A DNA stretch of 64,000 nucleotides from assembly GCF_016901015.1 (NCBI RefSeq), contig NZ_JAFEUP010000001.1:868001-932000 (forward strand). Reading direction: 5' to 3'. Position 1 is the first letter of the stretch. Every line of letters starts with the position of its first letter. This DNA comes from Zestomonas insulae (GTDB lineage Bacteria > Pseudomonadota > Gammaproteobacteria > Pseudomonadales > Pseudomonadaceae). The notes below the pieces were generated by a model that saw nothing but the letters and a program-made list of their open reading frames with translations, was not told where the DNA came from and ran no database searches. Both the position numbers and the translations under genes were made by a program. Shown here in pieces: positions 16,398-26,787 of this stretch.

Positions 16398-17855
16398 ATG
16401 GATGGCACCGCACTGCAATTCGCAACCGACCTGCTGATCGACGGCCAGCTACTGAGCGGTGCCGGCGCCGCGGAAACCATCCTCAACCCGGCCAGCGGCG
16501 AAGCCCTGACCCAGGTCGCCGAGGCCTCCGCCGAACAGATCGAAAGCGCCATCCTCGCCTCGCACCGCGCCTTCCCGGCCTGGTCGCGCACCACCCCGGC
16601 TCAGCGCGCCGACCGCCTGCTGGCGATTGCCGATGCCATCGCCCAGCGCGCCGACCAGCTCGCCGCCCTGGAAGCCCTGAATTGCGGCAAGCCGCTGCAC
16701 CTGGCGCGCCAGGACGACCTGACGGCGACCATCGACGTGTTCCGCTTCTTCGCCGGCGCGGTGCGCTGCCAGACCGGCCAGTTGGCCGGCGAATACCTGC
16801 CCGGCTACACCAGCATGGTGCGCCGCGACCCGGTCGGCGTGGTCGCCTCGATCGCGCCGTGGAACTACCCGCTGATGATGGCCGCGTGGAAGATCGCCCC
16901 GGCCCTGGCCGCCGGCAACACCCTGGTGTTCAAGCCGTCCGAGCACACCCCGCTGTCGATCCTCGCCCTCGCCCCGGTGTTCGCCGACCTGCTGCCGGCC
17001 GGCGTGGTGAACATCCTCTGCGGCGGCGGTGACGGGGTCGGCAGCCACCTGGTCGGCCACGCCAAGGTGCGCATGGTGTCGCTGACCGGCGATATCGTCA
17101 CCGGTCAGAAGATCCTCCAGGCCGCCGCGCGCACCCTCAAACGCACCCACCTGGAACTCGGCGGCAAGGCGCCGGTGATCGTCTGCAACGACGCCGACCT
17201 CGCCGCGGTGGTCGAGGGCGTGCGCAGCTACGGCTACTACAACGCCGGCCAGGACTGCACCGCCGCCTGCCGCATCTACGCCGAAAAAGGCATCCATGAT
17301 CGCCTGGTCGCCGAACTGGGTGACGCGGTGGCCAGCCTGCGCTTCGCCCGCAAGCGCGACGCCGACAACGAGATCGGCCCGCTGATCAGCCAGCGCCAGC
17401 GCGACCGCGTGGCCAGCTTCGTCGAACGCGCCCTCGGCCAGCCGCACATCGAGCGGGTCACCGGTGCCGCGGTGCATTCCGGGCCGGGCTTCTATTACCA
17501 GCCGACCCTTCTCGCCGGCTGCCGGCAGAGCGACGAGATCGTCCAACGCGAGGTGTTCGGCCCGGTGGTCACGGTGACCCGCTGCGACAGCGTGGTGCAG
17601 GCACTGGACTGGGCCAACGACTCGGAATACGGCCTGGCCTCCTCGGTGTGGACGCAGAACCTCGACAAGGCCATGCAGGTCGCCGCGCGCCTGCAGTACG
17701 GCTGCACCTGGATCAACAGCCATTTCATGCTGGTCAGCGAGATGCCGCACGGCGGTCTCAAGCGCTCCGGCTACGGCAAGGACCTGTCCAGCGATTCGCT
17801 GCAGGACTACAGCGTGGTGCGCCACATCATGGCTCGCCACGCCAACGAGCTTTAA
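16398..17855 (+). CDS. Aldehyde dehydrogenase, gamma-aminobutyraldehyde/betaine-aldehyde type (copy 1)
   Basis: 485-residue NAD(P)-dependent aldehyde dehydrogenase. It shows the catalytic Glu in [11 protein letters not shown] and the catalytic Cys in [13 protein letters not shown], the sequence context characteristic of PatD (YdcW), which oxidises 4-aminobutanal from putrescine to GABA. The ATG at 16398 (MDGTALQF) is chosen over an upstream in-frame ATG because it starts the ALDH fold normally. It heads the polyamine transporter genes. A related ALDH sits at the other end of the locus (22243-23667); the two are clearly homologous but not identical. Confidence 0.92.
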   Translation: MDGTALQFATDLLIDGQLLSGAGAAETILNPASGEALTQVAEASAEQIESAILASHRAFPAWSRTTPAQRADRLLAIADAIAQRADQLAALEALNCGKPLHLARQDDLTATIDVFRFFAGAVRCQTGQLAGEYLPGYTSMVRRDPVGVVASIAPWNYPLMMAAWKIAPALAAGNTLVFKPSEHTPLSILALAPVFADLLPAGVVNILCGGGDGVGSHLVGHAKVRMVSLTGDIVTGQKILQAAARTLKRTHLELGGKAPVIVCNDADLAAVVEGVRSYGYYNAGQDCTAACRIYAEKGIHDRLVAELGDAVASLRFARKRDADNEIGPLISQRQRDRVASFVERALGQPHIERVTGAAVHSGPGFYYQPTLLAGCRQSDEIVQREVFGPVVTVTRCDSVVQALDWANDSEYGLASSVWTQNLDKAMQVAARLQYGCTWINSHFMLVSEMPHGGLKRSGYGKDLSSDSLQDYSVVRHIMARHANEL

Positions 17856-17927
17856 TCAATACAAGAAGTAGATGTAGCACCACGACGTTGACTGCCCCGA
17901 CCACAACTCAAAGAAGAGGGAAATTCC

Positions 17928-19088
17928 ATGTTCGCGCACAGAACCGCATTGCTAGGCGCGCTCGCCACCGGCCTGTTTGCCAGTGCCGGCCTGCAGGCCG
18001 CTGAACCCCTGAAGGCCGTGGGCGCCGGCGAAGGTCGCCTGGATATCGTCGCCTGGCCCGGCTACATCGAACGCGGCGAAACCGACAAGAACTACGACTG
18101 GGTCACCCAGTTCGAGAAGGACAGCGGCTGCAAGGTCAACGTCAAGACCGCCGCCACCTCCGACGAGATGGTCAGCCTGATGACCAAGGGCGGCTACGAC
18201 CTGGTCACCGCCTCCGGCGACGCGTCGCTGCGCCTGATCTACGGCAAGCGCGTGCAGCCGATCAACCCCGACTTGATCCCCAACTGGAAAACCATCGACC
18301 CGCGCCTGCAGGGCGGCGCCTGGTACACCGTCGACGGCAAGACCTACGGCACGCCCTACCAGTGGGGGCCGAACCTGCTGATGTACAACACCAAGGTGTT
18401 CCCCAGCGCGCCGGACAGCTGGAGCGTGGTGTTCGACGCGCAGAACCTGCCGGACGGCAAGCCCAACAAGGGCCGCGTGCAGGCCTATGACGGGCCGATC
18501 TACGTCGCTGACGCTGCGCTGTACCTGAAGACCACCCAGCCTGACCTGGGCATCACCGACCCCTACGAACTCAACGAGAAACAGTACGCCGCGGTGCTCG
18601 ACCTGCTGCGCAAGCAGCACGGCCTGATCCACCGCTACTGGCACGACACCACGGTGCAGATGAGCGACTTCAAGAACGAAGGCGTCGCCGCGTCCAGCGC
18701 CTGGCCGTACCAGGCCAACGCACTGAAGGCCGAAGGTCAGCCGATCGCCACCGTGTTCCCGAAAGAAGGGGCCACCGGCTGGGCCGACACCACCATGCTG
18801 CACACCGACGCCAAGCACCCGAACTGCGCCTACAAGTGGATGGACTGGTCGCTGCAACCCAAGGTGCAGGGCGACCTGGCCGCCTGGTTCGGCTCGGTGC
18901 CGGCGGTGCCGACGGGCTGCAAGGCCAGCGAGCTGCTCGGCGCGGCCGGCTGCGCCACCAACGGCTACGAACAGTTCGACCGCATCGCCTTCTGGAAAAC
19001 CCCGCAGGCCAAGTGCGCGAGCCAGGGCACCTGTGTGCCGTACAGCCGCTGGACGCAGGACTTCATCGCCATCATGGGCGGGCGCTGA
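17928..19088 (+). CDS. Polyamine ABC transporter periplasmic substrate-binding protein (YdcS-like)
   Basis: 386 residues with a Sec signal peptide cleaved near LQAAEP (about 25). The mature protein is a family 1 (PotD/PotF-like) binding protein with LDIVAWPGYIERG near the start and TASGDASLRLIYGKRVQPI. Four cysteines in the C-terminal part may form disulfides. Upstream GAGGGAAATTCC provides the ribosome site. Gene order (binding protein, ATPase, two permeases, aldehyde dehydrogenase) matches E. coli ydcSTUVW, a putative putrescine importer with aminobutyraldehyde dehydrogenase. Confidence 0.93.
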   Translation: MFAHRTALLGALATGLFASAGLQAAEPLKAVGAGEGRLDIVAWPGYIERGETDKNYDWVTQFEKDSGCKVNVKTAATSDEMVSLMTKGGYDLVTASGDASLRLIYGKRVQPINPDLIPNWKTIDPRLQGGAWYTVDGKTYGTPYQWGPNLLMYNTKVFPSAPDSWSVVFDAQNLPDGKPNKGRVQAYDGPIYVADAALYLKTTQPDLGITDPYELNEKQYAAVLDLLRKQHGLIHRYWHDTTVQMSDFKNEGVAASSAWPYQANALKAEGQPIATVFPKEGATGWADTTMLHTDAKHPNCAYKWMDWSLQPKVQGDLAAWFGSVPAVPTGCKASELLGAAGCATNGYEQFDRIAFWKTPQAKCASQGTCVPYSRWTQDFIAIMGGR

Positions 19089-19114
19089 CGCTCACCCGGG
19101 CGAACCGGCGCGGG

Positions 19115-19157
19115 CCTTCCCTCCCCTCTCCTCTCCCACTGGGGAGAGGGCGAGGGA
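19115..19157. repeat. REP-like element, CTCTCCC/GGGAGAG family
   Basis: Inverted repeat CTCTCCC (19131-19137) with GGGAGAG (19142-19148), flanked by further complementary CCCTC and GAGGG stretches. Related to the elements at 9667 and 22159. It lies between the binding-protein and ATPase genes, where a hairpin could give a higher level of binding protein than of the membrane parts. Confidence 0.65.
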
Positions 19158-19211
19158 ACACGCGCCAGCCACCGACGCAATCCGCCGCACACTGTTCTTC
19201 CGGAGCTCCAC

Positions 19212-20249
<1,038 letters not shown>

Positions 20250-20250
20250 C

Positions 20251-21201
20251 ATGTCGTCCACCTCGCTCGCCAGCGCCGACAGCCTGACCGGCGGCCCGCT
20301 GCGCCGTCTGTCCAGCCTGCTGTATCGCAAGCCCAACCTGTACCTGGCGCTGCTGCTGATTCCGCCGCTGCTGTGGTTCGGCGCGATCTACCTCGGCTCG
20401 CTGCTGACCCTGCTCTGGCAGGGCTTCTACACCTTCGACGACTTCACCATGGCGGTGACCCCGGACCTGACGCTGGCCAACTTCGCCGCGCTGTTCCAGG
20501 CCGCCAACTTCGACATCATCCTGCGTACCCTGACCATGGCCGTGGCGGTGTCGATCGCCAGCGCCATCCTCGCCTTCCCGATCGCCTACTACATGGCGCG
20601 CTACACCACCGGCAAGACCAAGGCGTTCTTCTACATCGCGGTGATGCTGCCGATGTGGGCCAGCTACATCGTCAAGGCCTACGCCTGGACGCTGCTGCTG
20701 GCCAAGGGCGGGGTGGCGCAGTGGTTCGTCGACAGCCTCGGCCTGATGCCGCTGCTGCAGTTCATCCTCGGTATTCCCGGGGTCGGCGGCAGCACCCTGT
20801 CGACCTCGCACCTCGGGCGCTTCCTGGTGTTCGTCTACATCTGGCTGCCGTTCATGATCCTGCCGATCCAGGCCTCGCTGGAGCGCCTGCCGCCGTCACT
20901 GCTGCAGGCCTCGGCGGACCTCGGCGCCAAGCCGCGGCAGACCTTCACCCAGGTGATTCTGCCGCTGTCGATTCCGGGCATCGCCGCCGGCTCGATCTTC
21001 ACGTTTTCGCTGACCTTGGGCGACTTCATCGTGCCGCAGCTGATCGGTCCGCCCGGCTTCTTCATCGGCAGCATGGTGTATTCCCAGCAGGGCTCGATCG
21101 GCAACATGCCGATGGCCGCCGCCTTCACCCTGGTGCCGATCGTGCTGATCGCCATCTACCTGTCCATCGTCAAACGACTGGGGGCCTTCGATGCACTCTA
21201 A
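20251..21201 (+). CDS. Polyamine ABC transporter permease 1 (PotB/YdcU-like)
   Basis: 316-residue inner-membrane protein with about six transmembrane helices and the permease EAA-type loop ([24 protein letters not shown], residues about 220-243, which contacts the ATPase). Its ATG begins one base after the ATPase stop, and its end overlaps the next permease by 11 bases. Longer N-terminus than the second permease, as usual for PotB-type subunits. Confidence 0.94.
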   Translation: MSSTSLASADSLTGGPLRRLSSLLYRKPNLYLALLLIPPLLWFGAIYLGSLLTLLWQGFYTFDDFTMAVTPDLTLANFAALFQAANFDIILRTLTMAVAVSIASAILAFPIAYYMARYTTGKTKAFFYIAVMLPMWASYIVKAYAWTLLLAKGGVAQWFVDSLGLMPLLQFILGIPGVGGSTLSTSHLGRFLVFVYIWLPFMILPIQASLERLPPSLLQASADLGAKPRQTFTQVILPLSIPGIAAGSIFTFSLTLGDFIVPQLIGPPGFFIGSMVYSQQGSIGNMPMAAAFTLVPIVLIAIYLSIVKRLGAFDAL

Positions 21202-22015
21202 TGCTGACAATCAGGGGGAGCGCGCTTCCTGGGGCCTCAAGCTGGCGGCCTGGGGTGGGCTGGTGTTCCTGCACTTCCCGATCCTGATCATCTTCGTCTA
21301 TGCCTTCAACACCGAAGACGCGGCATTCAGCTTCCCGCCGCAGGGCTTCACCCTGCACTGGTTCAGCGTCGCCTTCGCCCGCGCCGACGTGCTCGAGGCC
21401 ATCGAGCTGTCGGTGCAGATCGCCTGCCTGGCCACGCTGATCGCCATGGTCCTCGGCACTCTGGCTGCCGCCGCGCTGTACCGCCGCGACTTCTTCGGCA
21501 AGGAGAGCATCTCGCTGATGCTGATCCTGCCGATCGCCCTGCCCGGCATCATCACCGGCATCGCCCTGCTCTCAGCGTTCAAGACCCTCGGCATCGAACC
21601 GGGGGTGCTGACCATCGTCATCGGCCACGCGACCTTCTGCGTGGTGATCGTCTACAACAACGTCATCGCCCGCTTCCGCCGCACCAGCTACAGCCTGATC
21701 GAAGCGAGCATGGACCTCGGCGCCGACGGCTGGCAGACCTTCCGCTACATCATCCTGCCCAACCTCGGCTCGGCGCTGCTGGCCGGCGGCATGCTGGCGT
21801 TCGCCCTGTCGTTCGACGAGATCATCGTCACCACCTTCACCGCCGGCCACGAACGCACCCTGCCGTTGTGGCTGCTCAACCAGCTGTCGCGCCCGCGCGA
21901 CGTGCCGGTGACCAACGTGGTGGCCATGCTGGTGATGCTGGTGACCATGCTGCCGATCCTCGGCGCCTACTACCTGACCAAGGGTGGCGAGGGCGTGGCC
22001 GGGAGCGGCAAGTGA
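21191..22015 (+). CDS. Polyamine ABC transporter permease 2 (PotC/YdcV-like)
   Basis: 274-residue inner-membrane permease with about six membrane helices and the EAA loop [21 protein letters not shown]. It overlaps the first permease by 11 bases and forms the heterodimeric channel with it. It ends just before a cluster of REP-like repeats, which separates the transporter from the second aldehyde dehydrogenase. Confidence 0.94.
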   Translation: MHSNADNQGERASWGLKLAAWGGLVFLHFPILIIFVYAFNTEDAAFSFPPQGFTLHWFSVAFARADVLEAIELSVQIACLATLIAMVLGTLAAAALYRRDFFGKESISLMLILPIALPGIITGIALLSAFKTLGIEPGVLTIVIGHATFCVVIVYNNVIARFRRTSYSLIEASMDLGADGWQTFRYIILPNLGSALLAGGMLAFALSFDEIIVTTFTAGHERTLPLWLLNQLSRPRDVPVTNVVAMLVMLVTMLPILGAYYLTKGGEGVAGSGK

Positions 22016-22030
22016 GTGCAATGCCAGAAC

Positions 22031-22115
22031 CGTAGGATGGGTTGAGCGCAGCGATACCCATCGGCGACGCGTGGGTTTCGCCCAGCTCAATCTGGGCGGT
22101 CCCATCCATCCTACG
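22031..22115. repeat. REP-like palindromic element, GTAGGATGG family
   Basis: 85-base element bounded by perfect 10-base inverted termini, CGTAGGATGG (22031-22040) and CCATCCTACG (22106-22115), with further complementary stretches inside (GATGGGT and ACCCATC; GCCCA and TGGGC). This style of dispersed palindrome is common in Pseudomonas intergenic DNA. It lies between the permease and aldehyde dehydrogenase genes. Confidence 0.8.
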
Positions 22116-22158
22116 GACGCTCATTCGGGCGCCGTCGCTGGCGCCCCGTACGGATCAA

Positions 22159-22218
22159 CCCCCTCTCCCTCCGGGAGAGGGCTGGGGTGAGGGGCTGAGC
22201 CCTCCCCCTCTCACCCAT
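22159..22218. repeat. REP-like element, CCCTCTCCC/GGGAGAGGG family
   Basis: CCCTCTCCC (22161-22169) and GGGAGAGGG (22173-22181) form a perfect 9-base stem with a 3-base loop, followed by GGGGTGAGGGG and CCCTCTCACCC as a second imperfect stem. Same family as the element at 9667. It sits directly upstream of the second aldehyde dehydrogenase. Confidence 0.75.
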
Positions 22219-22242
22219 CACACGTCAACACGAGGTCCCGCC

Positions 22243-23667
22243 ATGCAAACCAAACTGCTGATCAATGGCCAACTGGTCGCCGGTGAAGGCCCCGCGCAAC
22301 CGGTGCTCAACCCGGCACTGGGCGCGGCGCTGATCCAGATTCCCGAGGCCAGCGAAGCGCAGGTGGATGCCGCGGTGCGCGCCGCCGAGGCGGCCTTCCC
22401 GGCCTGGGCGCAGACCGCGCCGAAGGACCGCGCCATGCTGTTGCTGCGCCTGGCCGACAAGATTGAGGCGCACGGTGAGGAGCTGGCCAAGCTCGAGTCG
22501 CAGAACTGCGGCAAACCCTACGCCGCGGCGCTGAACGACGAGATCCCGGCGATCGCCGACGTGTTCCGCTACTTCGCCGGCGCCAGCCGCTGCCTGACCG
22601 GTTCCGCCGCCGGCGAGTACCTGCCCGGCCACACCTCGATGATCCGCCGCGACCCGATTGGCGTGGTCGCCTCCATCGCGCCGTGGAACTACCCGCTGAT
22701 GATGGCCGCCTGGAAGCTCGCCCCGGCCCTGGCCGCCGGCAACACCGTGGTGCTCAAGCCGTCCGAGCAGACCCCGCTGAGCGCGCTGAAACTCGCCGAA
22801 TTCCTCGCCGAGCTGTTCCCCGCCGGGGTGGTCAACATCGTCTTCGGTCGCGGCGCCAGCGTCGGCAACCCGCTGGTCACCCACAGCAAGGTGCGCATGG
22901 TCTCGCTGACCGGCTCGGTGGCGACCGGCTCGCACATCATCTCCAGCACCGCGGCGAGCGTGAAGCGCACGCACATGGAGCTCGGCGGCAAGGCGCCGGT
23001 GATCATCTTCGACGACGCCGACCTGGAAGCTGCGGTCGAGGGCATCCGCACCTTCGGCTTCTACAACGCCGGGCAGGACTGCACCGCCGCCTGCCGCATC
23101 TACGCGCAGAAAGGCATCTACGAGAAGTTCGTCGCCGAACTCGGCGCCGCGGTCGGCAGCCTCAAGTCCGGCCTGCAGGACGACCCGAGCACCGAGCTCG
23201 GCCCGCTGATCACCCAGCAGCACCGCGACCGCGTGGCCGGCTTCGTCGAACGCGCCAAGGCGCAGTCGCACATCGAGGTGGTCACCGGCGGCAACGCCGG
23301 CAGCGGCGCCGGTTTCTTCTTCGAGCCGACGGTGCTGGCCGGCGCCCAGCAGGATGACGAGATCGTCCGCCGCGAGGTGTTCGCCCCGGTGGTCTCGGTG
23401 ACCCGCTTCGATGACGAGGAACAGGCACTGACCTGGGCCAACGACTCCGACTACGGCCTGGCCTCCTCGGTGTGGACCGGCGACGTCGGCCGCGCCCATC
23501 GCCTGTCGGCGCGCCTGCAGTACGGCTGCACCTGGGTCAACACGCACTTCATGCTGGTCAGCGAGATGCCGCACGGCGGCATGAAGCTGTCCGGCTACGG
23601 CAAGGACCTGTCGATGTACGGCCTGGAGGATTACACGGCGATCCGCCACGTGATGATCAAGCACTGA
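22243..23667 (+). CDS. Gamma-aminobutyraldehyde dehydrogenase-like ALDH (copy 2, PatD/YdcW-like)
   Basis: 474 residues, the same length as E. coli PatD. Starts [10 protein letters not shown] with GAGG 8 bases upstream; an open frame further upstream only translates repeat DNA. Catalytic Glu is in [12 protein letters not shown] and catalytic Cys in [17 protein letters not shown]. It should oxidise 4-aminobutanal to GABA in putrescine breakdown. It closely resembles copy 1 (16398-17855) through the central domain (for example [15 protein letters not shown]) but differs at both termini. Confidence 0.93.
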   Translation: MQTKLLINGQLVAGEGPAQPVLNPALGAALIQIPEASEAQVDAAVRAAEAAFPAWAQTAPKDRAMLLLRLADKIEAHGEELAKLESQNCGKPYAAALNDEIPAIADVFRYFAGASRCLTGSAAGEYLPGHTSMIRRDPIGVVASIAPWNYPLMMAAWKLAPALAAGNTVVLKPSEQTPLSALKLAEFLAELFPAGVVNIVFGRGASVGNPLVTHSKVRMVSLTGSVATGSHIISSTAASVKRTHMELGGKAPVIIFDDADLEAAVEGIRTFGFYNAGQDCTAACRIYAQKGIYEKFVAELGAAVGSLKSGLQDDPSTELGPLITQQHRDRVAGFVERAKAQSHIEVVTGGNAGSGAGFFFEPTVLAGAQQDDEIVRREVFAPVVSVTRFDDEEQALTWANDSDYGLASSVWTGDVGRAHRLSARLQYGCTWVNTHFMLVSEMPHGGMKLSGYGKDLSMYGLEDYTAIRHVMIKH

Positions 23668-23688
23668 GCAATAACCCCGAAGTCGTGC

Positions 23689-23780
23689 GTAGGAGCGAAT
23701 TCATTCGCGATCCGGGCCATAAGGCCCGGCCTGGGCTCGGTGCTGTCGCATCGCGCCATCGCGACTGAAGTCGCTCCTAC
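23689..23780. repeat. REP-like element, GTAGGAGCGA family
   Basis: 92-base palindromic element with perfect 10-base inverted ends GTAGGAGCGA (23689-23698) and TCGCTCCTAC (23771-23780), the secondary arms CATTCGCGA and TCGCGACTGAAG, and an internal hairpin CCGGGCC-TAA-type-GGCCCGG (23713-23730). It belongs to a widespread Pseudomonas REP type, distinct from the other two families in this window. Confidence 0.85.
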
Positions 23781-23830
23781 AACGTCCTGCGCCAATGCGG
23801 TACCGATCTCAATCATCAGGAGAACAAGCG

Positions 23831-24304
23831 ATGCGTAACACCGTGCGTAATCTCAGCTTCATCCTGCTCTGCGCCTTCGCCGGCCTGGCCCAGGCGGCCG
23901 ACGCCAAAGCCATCGTCGACGGCTACATGGCCGCCTGGAACGCCCACGACGTCGACAAGGCCGCCAGCTTCCTGGCCGACGACGCGGTGTATTTCGACGC
24001 CACCGTCGGCACCCCGCAGAACGGCAAGGCGGCCGCCCGCGACAACGTGATCAAGGTGTTCATCGGCGCGGTGCCGGACCTGACCTGGAAGATGACCAGC
24101 GAGCCGATCGTCAGCGCCGACGGCATCGCCTTCCAGTGGGAGTTCGCCGGCACCAACAGCGGCGACTGGAGCGCCGAGACCAAGGCCACCGGCAAGCCGC
24201 TGAAGTTCGAGGGCGTCAGCTTCGTGCGCATCAAGAACGGCAAGATCAGCTACCAGGGCGACTACTACGACGCCCTCGGTTTCAACAAGCAGCTCGGCTG
24301 GTAA
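23831..24304 (+). CDS. Exported SnoaL/NTF2-like protein
   Basis: 157 residues with a Sec signal peptide cleaved after AQA (about residue 22), then a single NTF2-like cone domain (AIVDGYMAAWNAHDVDKAASFLADDAVYFD). Start ATG at 23831 has CAGGAGA upstream. This fold is used for isomerases, cyclases and small-ligand binding; the substrate is unknown. It follows the polyamine locus on the same strand but is separated by a REP element, so any functional link is uncertain. Confidence 0.88.
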   Translation: MRNTVRNLSFILLCAFAGLAQAADAKAIVDGYMAAWNAHDVDKAASFLADDAVYFDATVGTPQNGKAAARDNVIKVFIGAVPDLTWKMTSEPIVSADGIAFQWEFAGTNSGDWSAETKATGKPLKFEGVSFVRIKNGKISYQGDYYDALGFNKQLGW

Positions 24305-24326
24305 GCCACCCTCGCGGTTAACGGAA

Positions 24327-24353
24327 GTTGTCGCGGCTGCGGGCCGCGACAAC
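24327..24353. terminator. Hairpin between convergent genes
   Basis: Stem GTTGTCGCGG (24327-24336) and CCGCGACAAC (24344-24353) with a 7-base loop, between the SnoaL-like gene and the convergent beta-helix gene. Ten perfect base pairs but no T-run, so probably a bidirectional terminator or stabiliser. Confidence 0.6.
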
Positions 24354-24360
24354 CCGCCCC

Positions 24361-25737
24361 TCAACGCTTGGCCGGCCGCTCGTAGGCACCGAGGTCGCAG
24401 GCCGCCACGCCGTCGTTGTTGCCGTCGCGCGGACGCATGGAGCCGCGCTGATCATGGCTGGTGCAGGAACCCACGCCGCTGTCGACCGCCGGACTGGCCG
24501 GGCGCAAGGCATGGGTCGGCAGGGTCGAGTTGTTGTCGGCCAGTGGGTAGAGCACCTTGGTGAAGGTTTCCGCATCGTTGGTGAGGATGTCCGCCGTGCA
24601 GTTGCCGGTGTCGGTGCCGAGCAGCAGGCCGCGCGCCTGGTAGGTGGCGCCGGGGCCGTTCAGGCAGTTGCTGACGCCGATCGACTCGTTGCCATTGCCG
24701 GCGATCAGGCTGTTGCGCACCAGCAGGTTGCCGTAGTTGAGCACGCCGAGCGCCAGGTTGTCGGCGATGGTGACGTTGATCAGGGTCATGCTCGGCGTGC
24801 CGCCGAACATCGGGAAGTACGAACCGTTGGCGACCACGGAATCGTTGTCGCGCTCGCCGATGGCGTTCTTGCCGGAAATCGTCACGTTGGTCAGCTTGAA
24901 CACGCCGTTGCCGTCGTTGCGGATGACGATGCCCGGGCCGTCCGAGCGGTGCAGCAAGAAGGCGCAGCGCGCCACGTCGGCGTTGCCGGTGTTGAAGATC
25001 GCCCCGCCGAGGGCGACCACGTCGTCGCCGTTGGTGATGTTGTTGCGGAACAGGCTGTCACGCACCAGCAGCGTGCCCGAATTGAAGATCGCCCCGCCCC
25101 AGGCATGCCCCGAGTCGCCGAAGTCGGCGCGGTTGCGCTCGAACGTCGAGTTGTACACCTCGAGCGTGCCGTTGTTGGCGATCGCCCCGCCCTCGCCGCG
25201 GCCAAACGAGTCGAAGGCCAGGTTGTCCTGCAACAGCACGCGGCGCACCAGCAGGCTGCCGAGGTTCTCGATGGCGCCGCCGTTGGTGGAGGTACGGCCG
25301 TTGCGCAGGGTCAGGTCCTGCACGGTCAGGCTGGCGCCGCCGAGCACTTCGAGGATGCGGTCGATGCCGCCGCCGTCGATCAGCGTCTGAGCCGTCCCGA
25401 CGCCGATCAGGCTGAGGCTGCCGGCGGTGATGTCGAGGTCACCATTGGCGTTCTGGTCCTCGTCGAAGATCTGCCCGTCCTCGCCGCCCGGGGGCGGCAA
25501 CTGCAGCGTGTAGGTGCCGGCGGCGAGCAGGATGCGGTTGCTGCCGCCCAGGCGGTTGGCGCTGATCACCGCGTCGCGCAGGGTGCACTGGCTGTTGCAG
25601 ACGCCATCGGACTGGTCGTCGGCGCGGGTGACCCGGAAATCGCGGGCGCCGGCGCGGTCGGCCAGCACCAGCAACAGGGCGCCGCACAGGGCGAGCAGGA
25701 GGAAGCGCAGCAGGTGGTGCGAAGAGGCGGTGCGCAT
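24361..25737 (-). CDS. Exported right-handed beta-helix protein (CSLREAI-like / choice-of-anchor Q)
   Basis: 458 residues with a signal peptide (about 1-32, cleaved near GARD). After it comes a CSLREAI-like motif (CNSQCTLRDAVISAN, about 47-61), then repeated Asn/Gly-rich coils of a parallel beta-helix (GGAIENLGSLLVRR, GGAIANNGTLEVYN, GGAIFNSGTLLVRD), ending in a choice-of-anchor Q region (SPAVDSGVGSC and DGNNDGVAACDLGAYE). Such proteins are secreted and surface-located. No catalytic residues recognised, so adhesive or polysaccharide-binding roles are possible only. It has no obvious operon partner. Confidence 0.87.
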   Translation of the reverse strand: MRTASSHHLLRFLLLALCGALLLVLADRAGARDFRVTRADDQSDGVCNSQCTLRDAVISANRLGGSNRILLAAGTYTLQLPPPGGEDGQIFDEDQNANGDLDITAGSLSLIGVGTAQTLIDGGGIDRILEVLGGASLTVQDLTLRNGRTSTNGGAIENLGSLLVRRVLLQDNLAFDSFGRGEGGAIANNGTLEVYNSTFERNRADFGDSGHAWGGAIFNSGTLLVRDSLFRNNITNGDDVVALGGAIFNTGNADVARCAFLLHRSDGPGIVIRNDGNGVFKLTNVTISGKNAIGERDNDSVVANGSYFPMFGGTPSMTLINVTIADNLALGVLNYGNLLVRNSLIAGNGNESIGVSNCLNGPGATYQARGLLLGTDTGNCTADILTNDAETFTKVLYPLADNNSTLPTHALRPASPAVDSGVGSCTSHDQRGSMRPRDGNNDGVAACDLGAYERPAKR

Positions 25738-25884
25738 GGCGCTGTCCCTCGTTCAGAGCGGGCTGAAGCGGGAGACAGCCGACATCCTTCCGCGACCATC
25801 GCCGGCCGGGCCGGCGATCTTCGTAGTGGACTGGTGCTAGGCCGGGCGGTTCAAGGCGTTTTTCCGCCGTTCGTCCGGTCGCGC

Positions 25885-26694
25885 TCAGCCGCGTGGCGGC
25901 AGCGGCGGCAGCGGCGGCAGGTCGGCGTCACCGAGCTTGCTGCCACCGTCGCAGTCGATGATGGTGCCGGTGATGTAGCGTGAATTGTCCGAGGCGAGGA
26001 ACAGCGCCAGGTCGGCGATATCGCGCTTCTCGCCGTAGTCGCGCAGCGCCAGGTGCGCCTTCACCGCGTGCTCGGCCTCCGGCGTCGGCGCCAGTCGCGC
26101 CATGCCCTCGGTGCCGCTGATCGGCCCCGGCGAGATGGCGTTGACGCGGATGCCGTCGACGCCCCACTCCATCGCCAGGCACTGGGTGAGCATGTTGATA
26201 CCGGCCTTCGCGGCGCACACATGCGCTTGGTAGACCCGCGGCTTGACCGCCTGCGGCGCGGTGATGGAGATCAGCGAGGCGCCGGGTTTATTCAGGTAGG
26301 CGTAGGACGCACGCAGCACGTTGAAGGTGCCGAGCAGGTCGATGTCGACCACGGTCTTGAAGGCGTTGGCCGACATGTCCTTCGCGGCGGCGACGAAGTT
26401 GCCGGCGGCGCCCGAGACCACCACGTCGAGATTGCCCCACTGGCGCTGCACCTGGGCAATGGCGGCCTCGACCGCGGCGTAGTCGCGCACGTCGGCGGCA
26501 ATGCCCAGCGCCTCGCCGCCGGCGGCCTGGATGCCGGCGACCGCCAGGTCGAGCTTGTCCTGGCTGCGGCTGAGCAACGCCACGCGCGCGCCGTGGTGGG
26601 AGAAATACTCGGCGATGCCGAGGTTGATTCCACTCGAGCCGCCGGCGACGAACGCCACCTTGCCGGCCAGTACCCGATCCTTGAACGCGTCCAT
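25885..26694 (-). CDS. SDR-family oxidoreductase (2,4-dienoyl-CoA reductase-like)
   Basis: 269 residues, Rossmann fold with GGSSGINLGIAEYF near the N-terminus for NADP(H) binding and GISPGPISGTEGMARL-like text (AISPGPISGTEG) typical of the peroxisomal 2,4-dienoyl-CoA reductase (DECR2) group. The usual SDR Tyr of YxxxK is absent: the Lys lies in HVCAAKAGINML, as in DECR-type enzymes where other residues do the proton transfer. The tail is Pro-rich (LPPLPPLPPRG) and encoded by a GGC-rich tandem repeat. Likely role is auxiliary beta-oxidation of unsaturated fatty acids. Confidence 0.85.
   Translation of the reverse strand: MDAFKDRVLAGKVAFVAGGSSGINLGIAEYFSHHGARVALLSRSQDKLDLAVAGIQAAGGEALGIAADVRDYAAVEAAIAQVQRQWGNLDVVVSGAAGNFVAAAKDMSANAFKTVVDIDLLGTFNVLRASYAYLNKPGASLISITAPQAVKPRVYQAHVCAAKAGINMLTQCLAMEWGVDGIRVNAISPGPISGTEGMARLAPTPEAEHAVKAHLALRDYGEKRDIADLALFLASDNSRYITGTIIDCDGGSKLGDADLPPLPPLPPRG
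25895..25920. repeat. Short 9-base tandem repeat in the SDR C-terminus
   Basis: About 2.9 copies of GGCGGCAGC, encoding the Pro-rich tail of the SDR. Too short to be sure it varies, but such tracts can slip. Confidence 0.5.
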
Positions 26695-26787
26695 GGGAAA
26701 TCCTCTCTCAGCGCAGTGACGAGGCAGCCAGTGTGCCGCCCTCTATCAGTGAAGCCTGTAGATCGAAAGGATCAAAATCGGCTGAAC

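Noticed and set aside
22042..22242. N-terminal extension of the second aldehyde dehydrogenase
   Set aside because: The extension only translates REP repeat DNA; the ATG at 22243 has a ribosome site and gives the normal family length.
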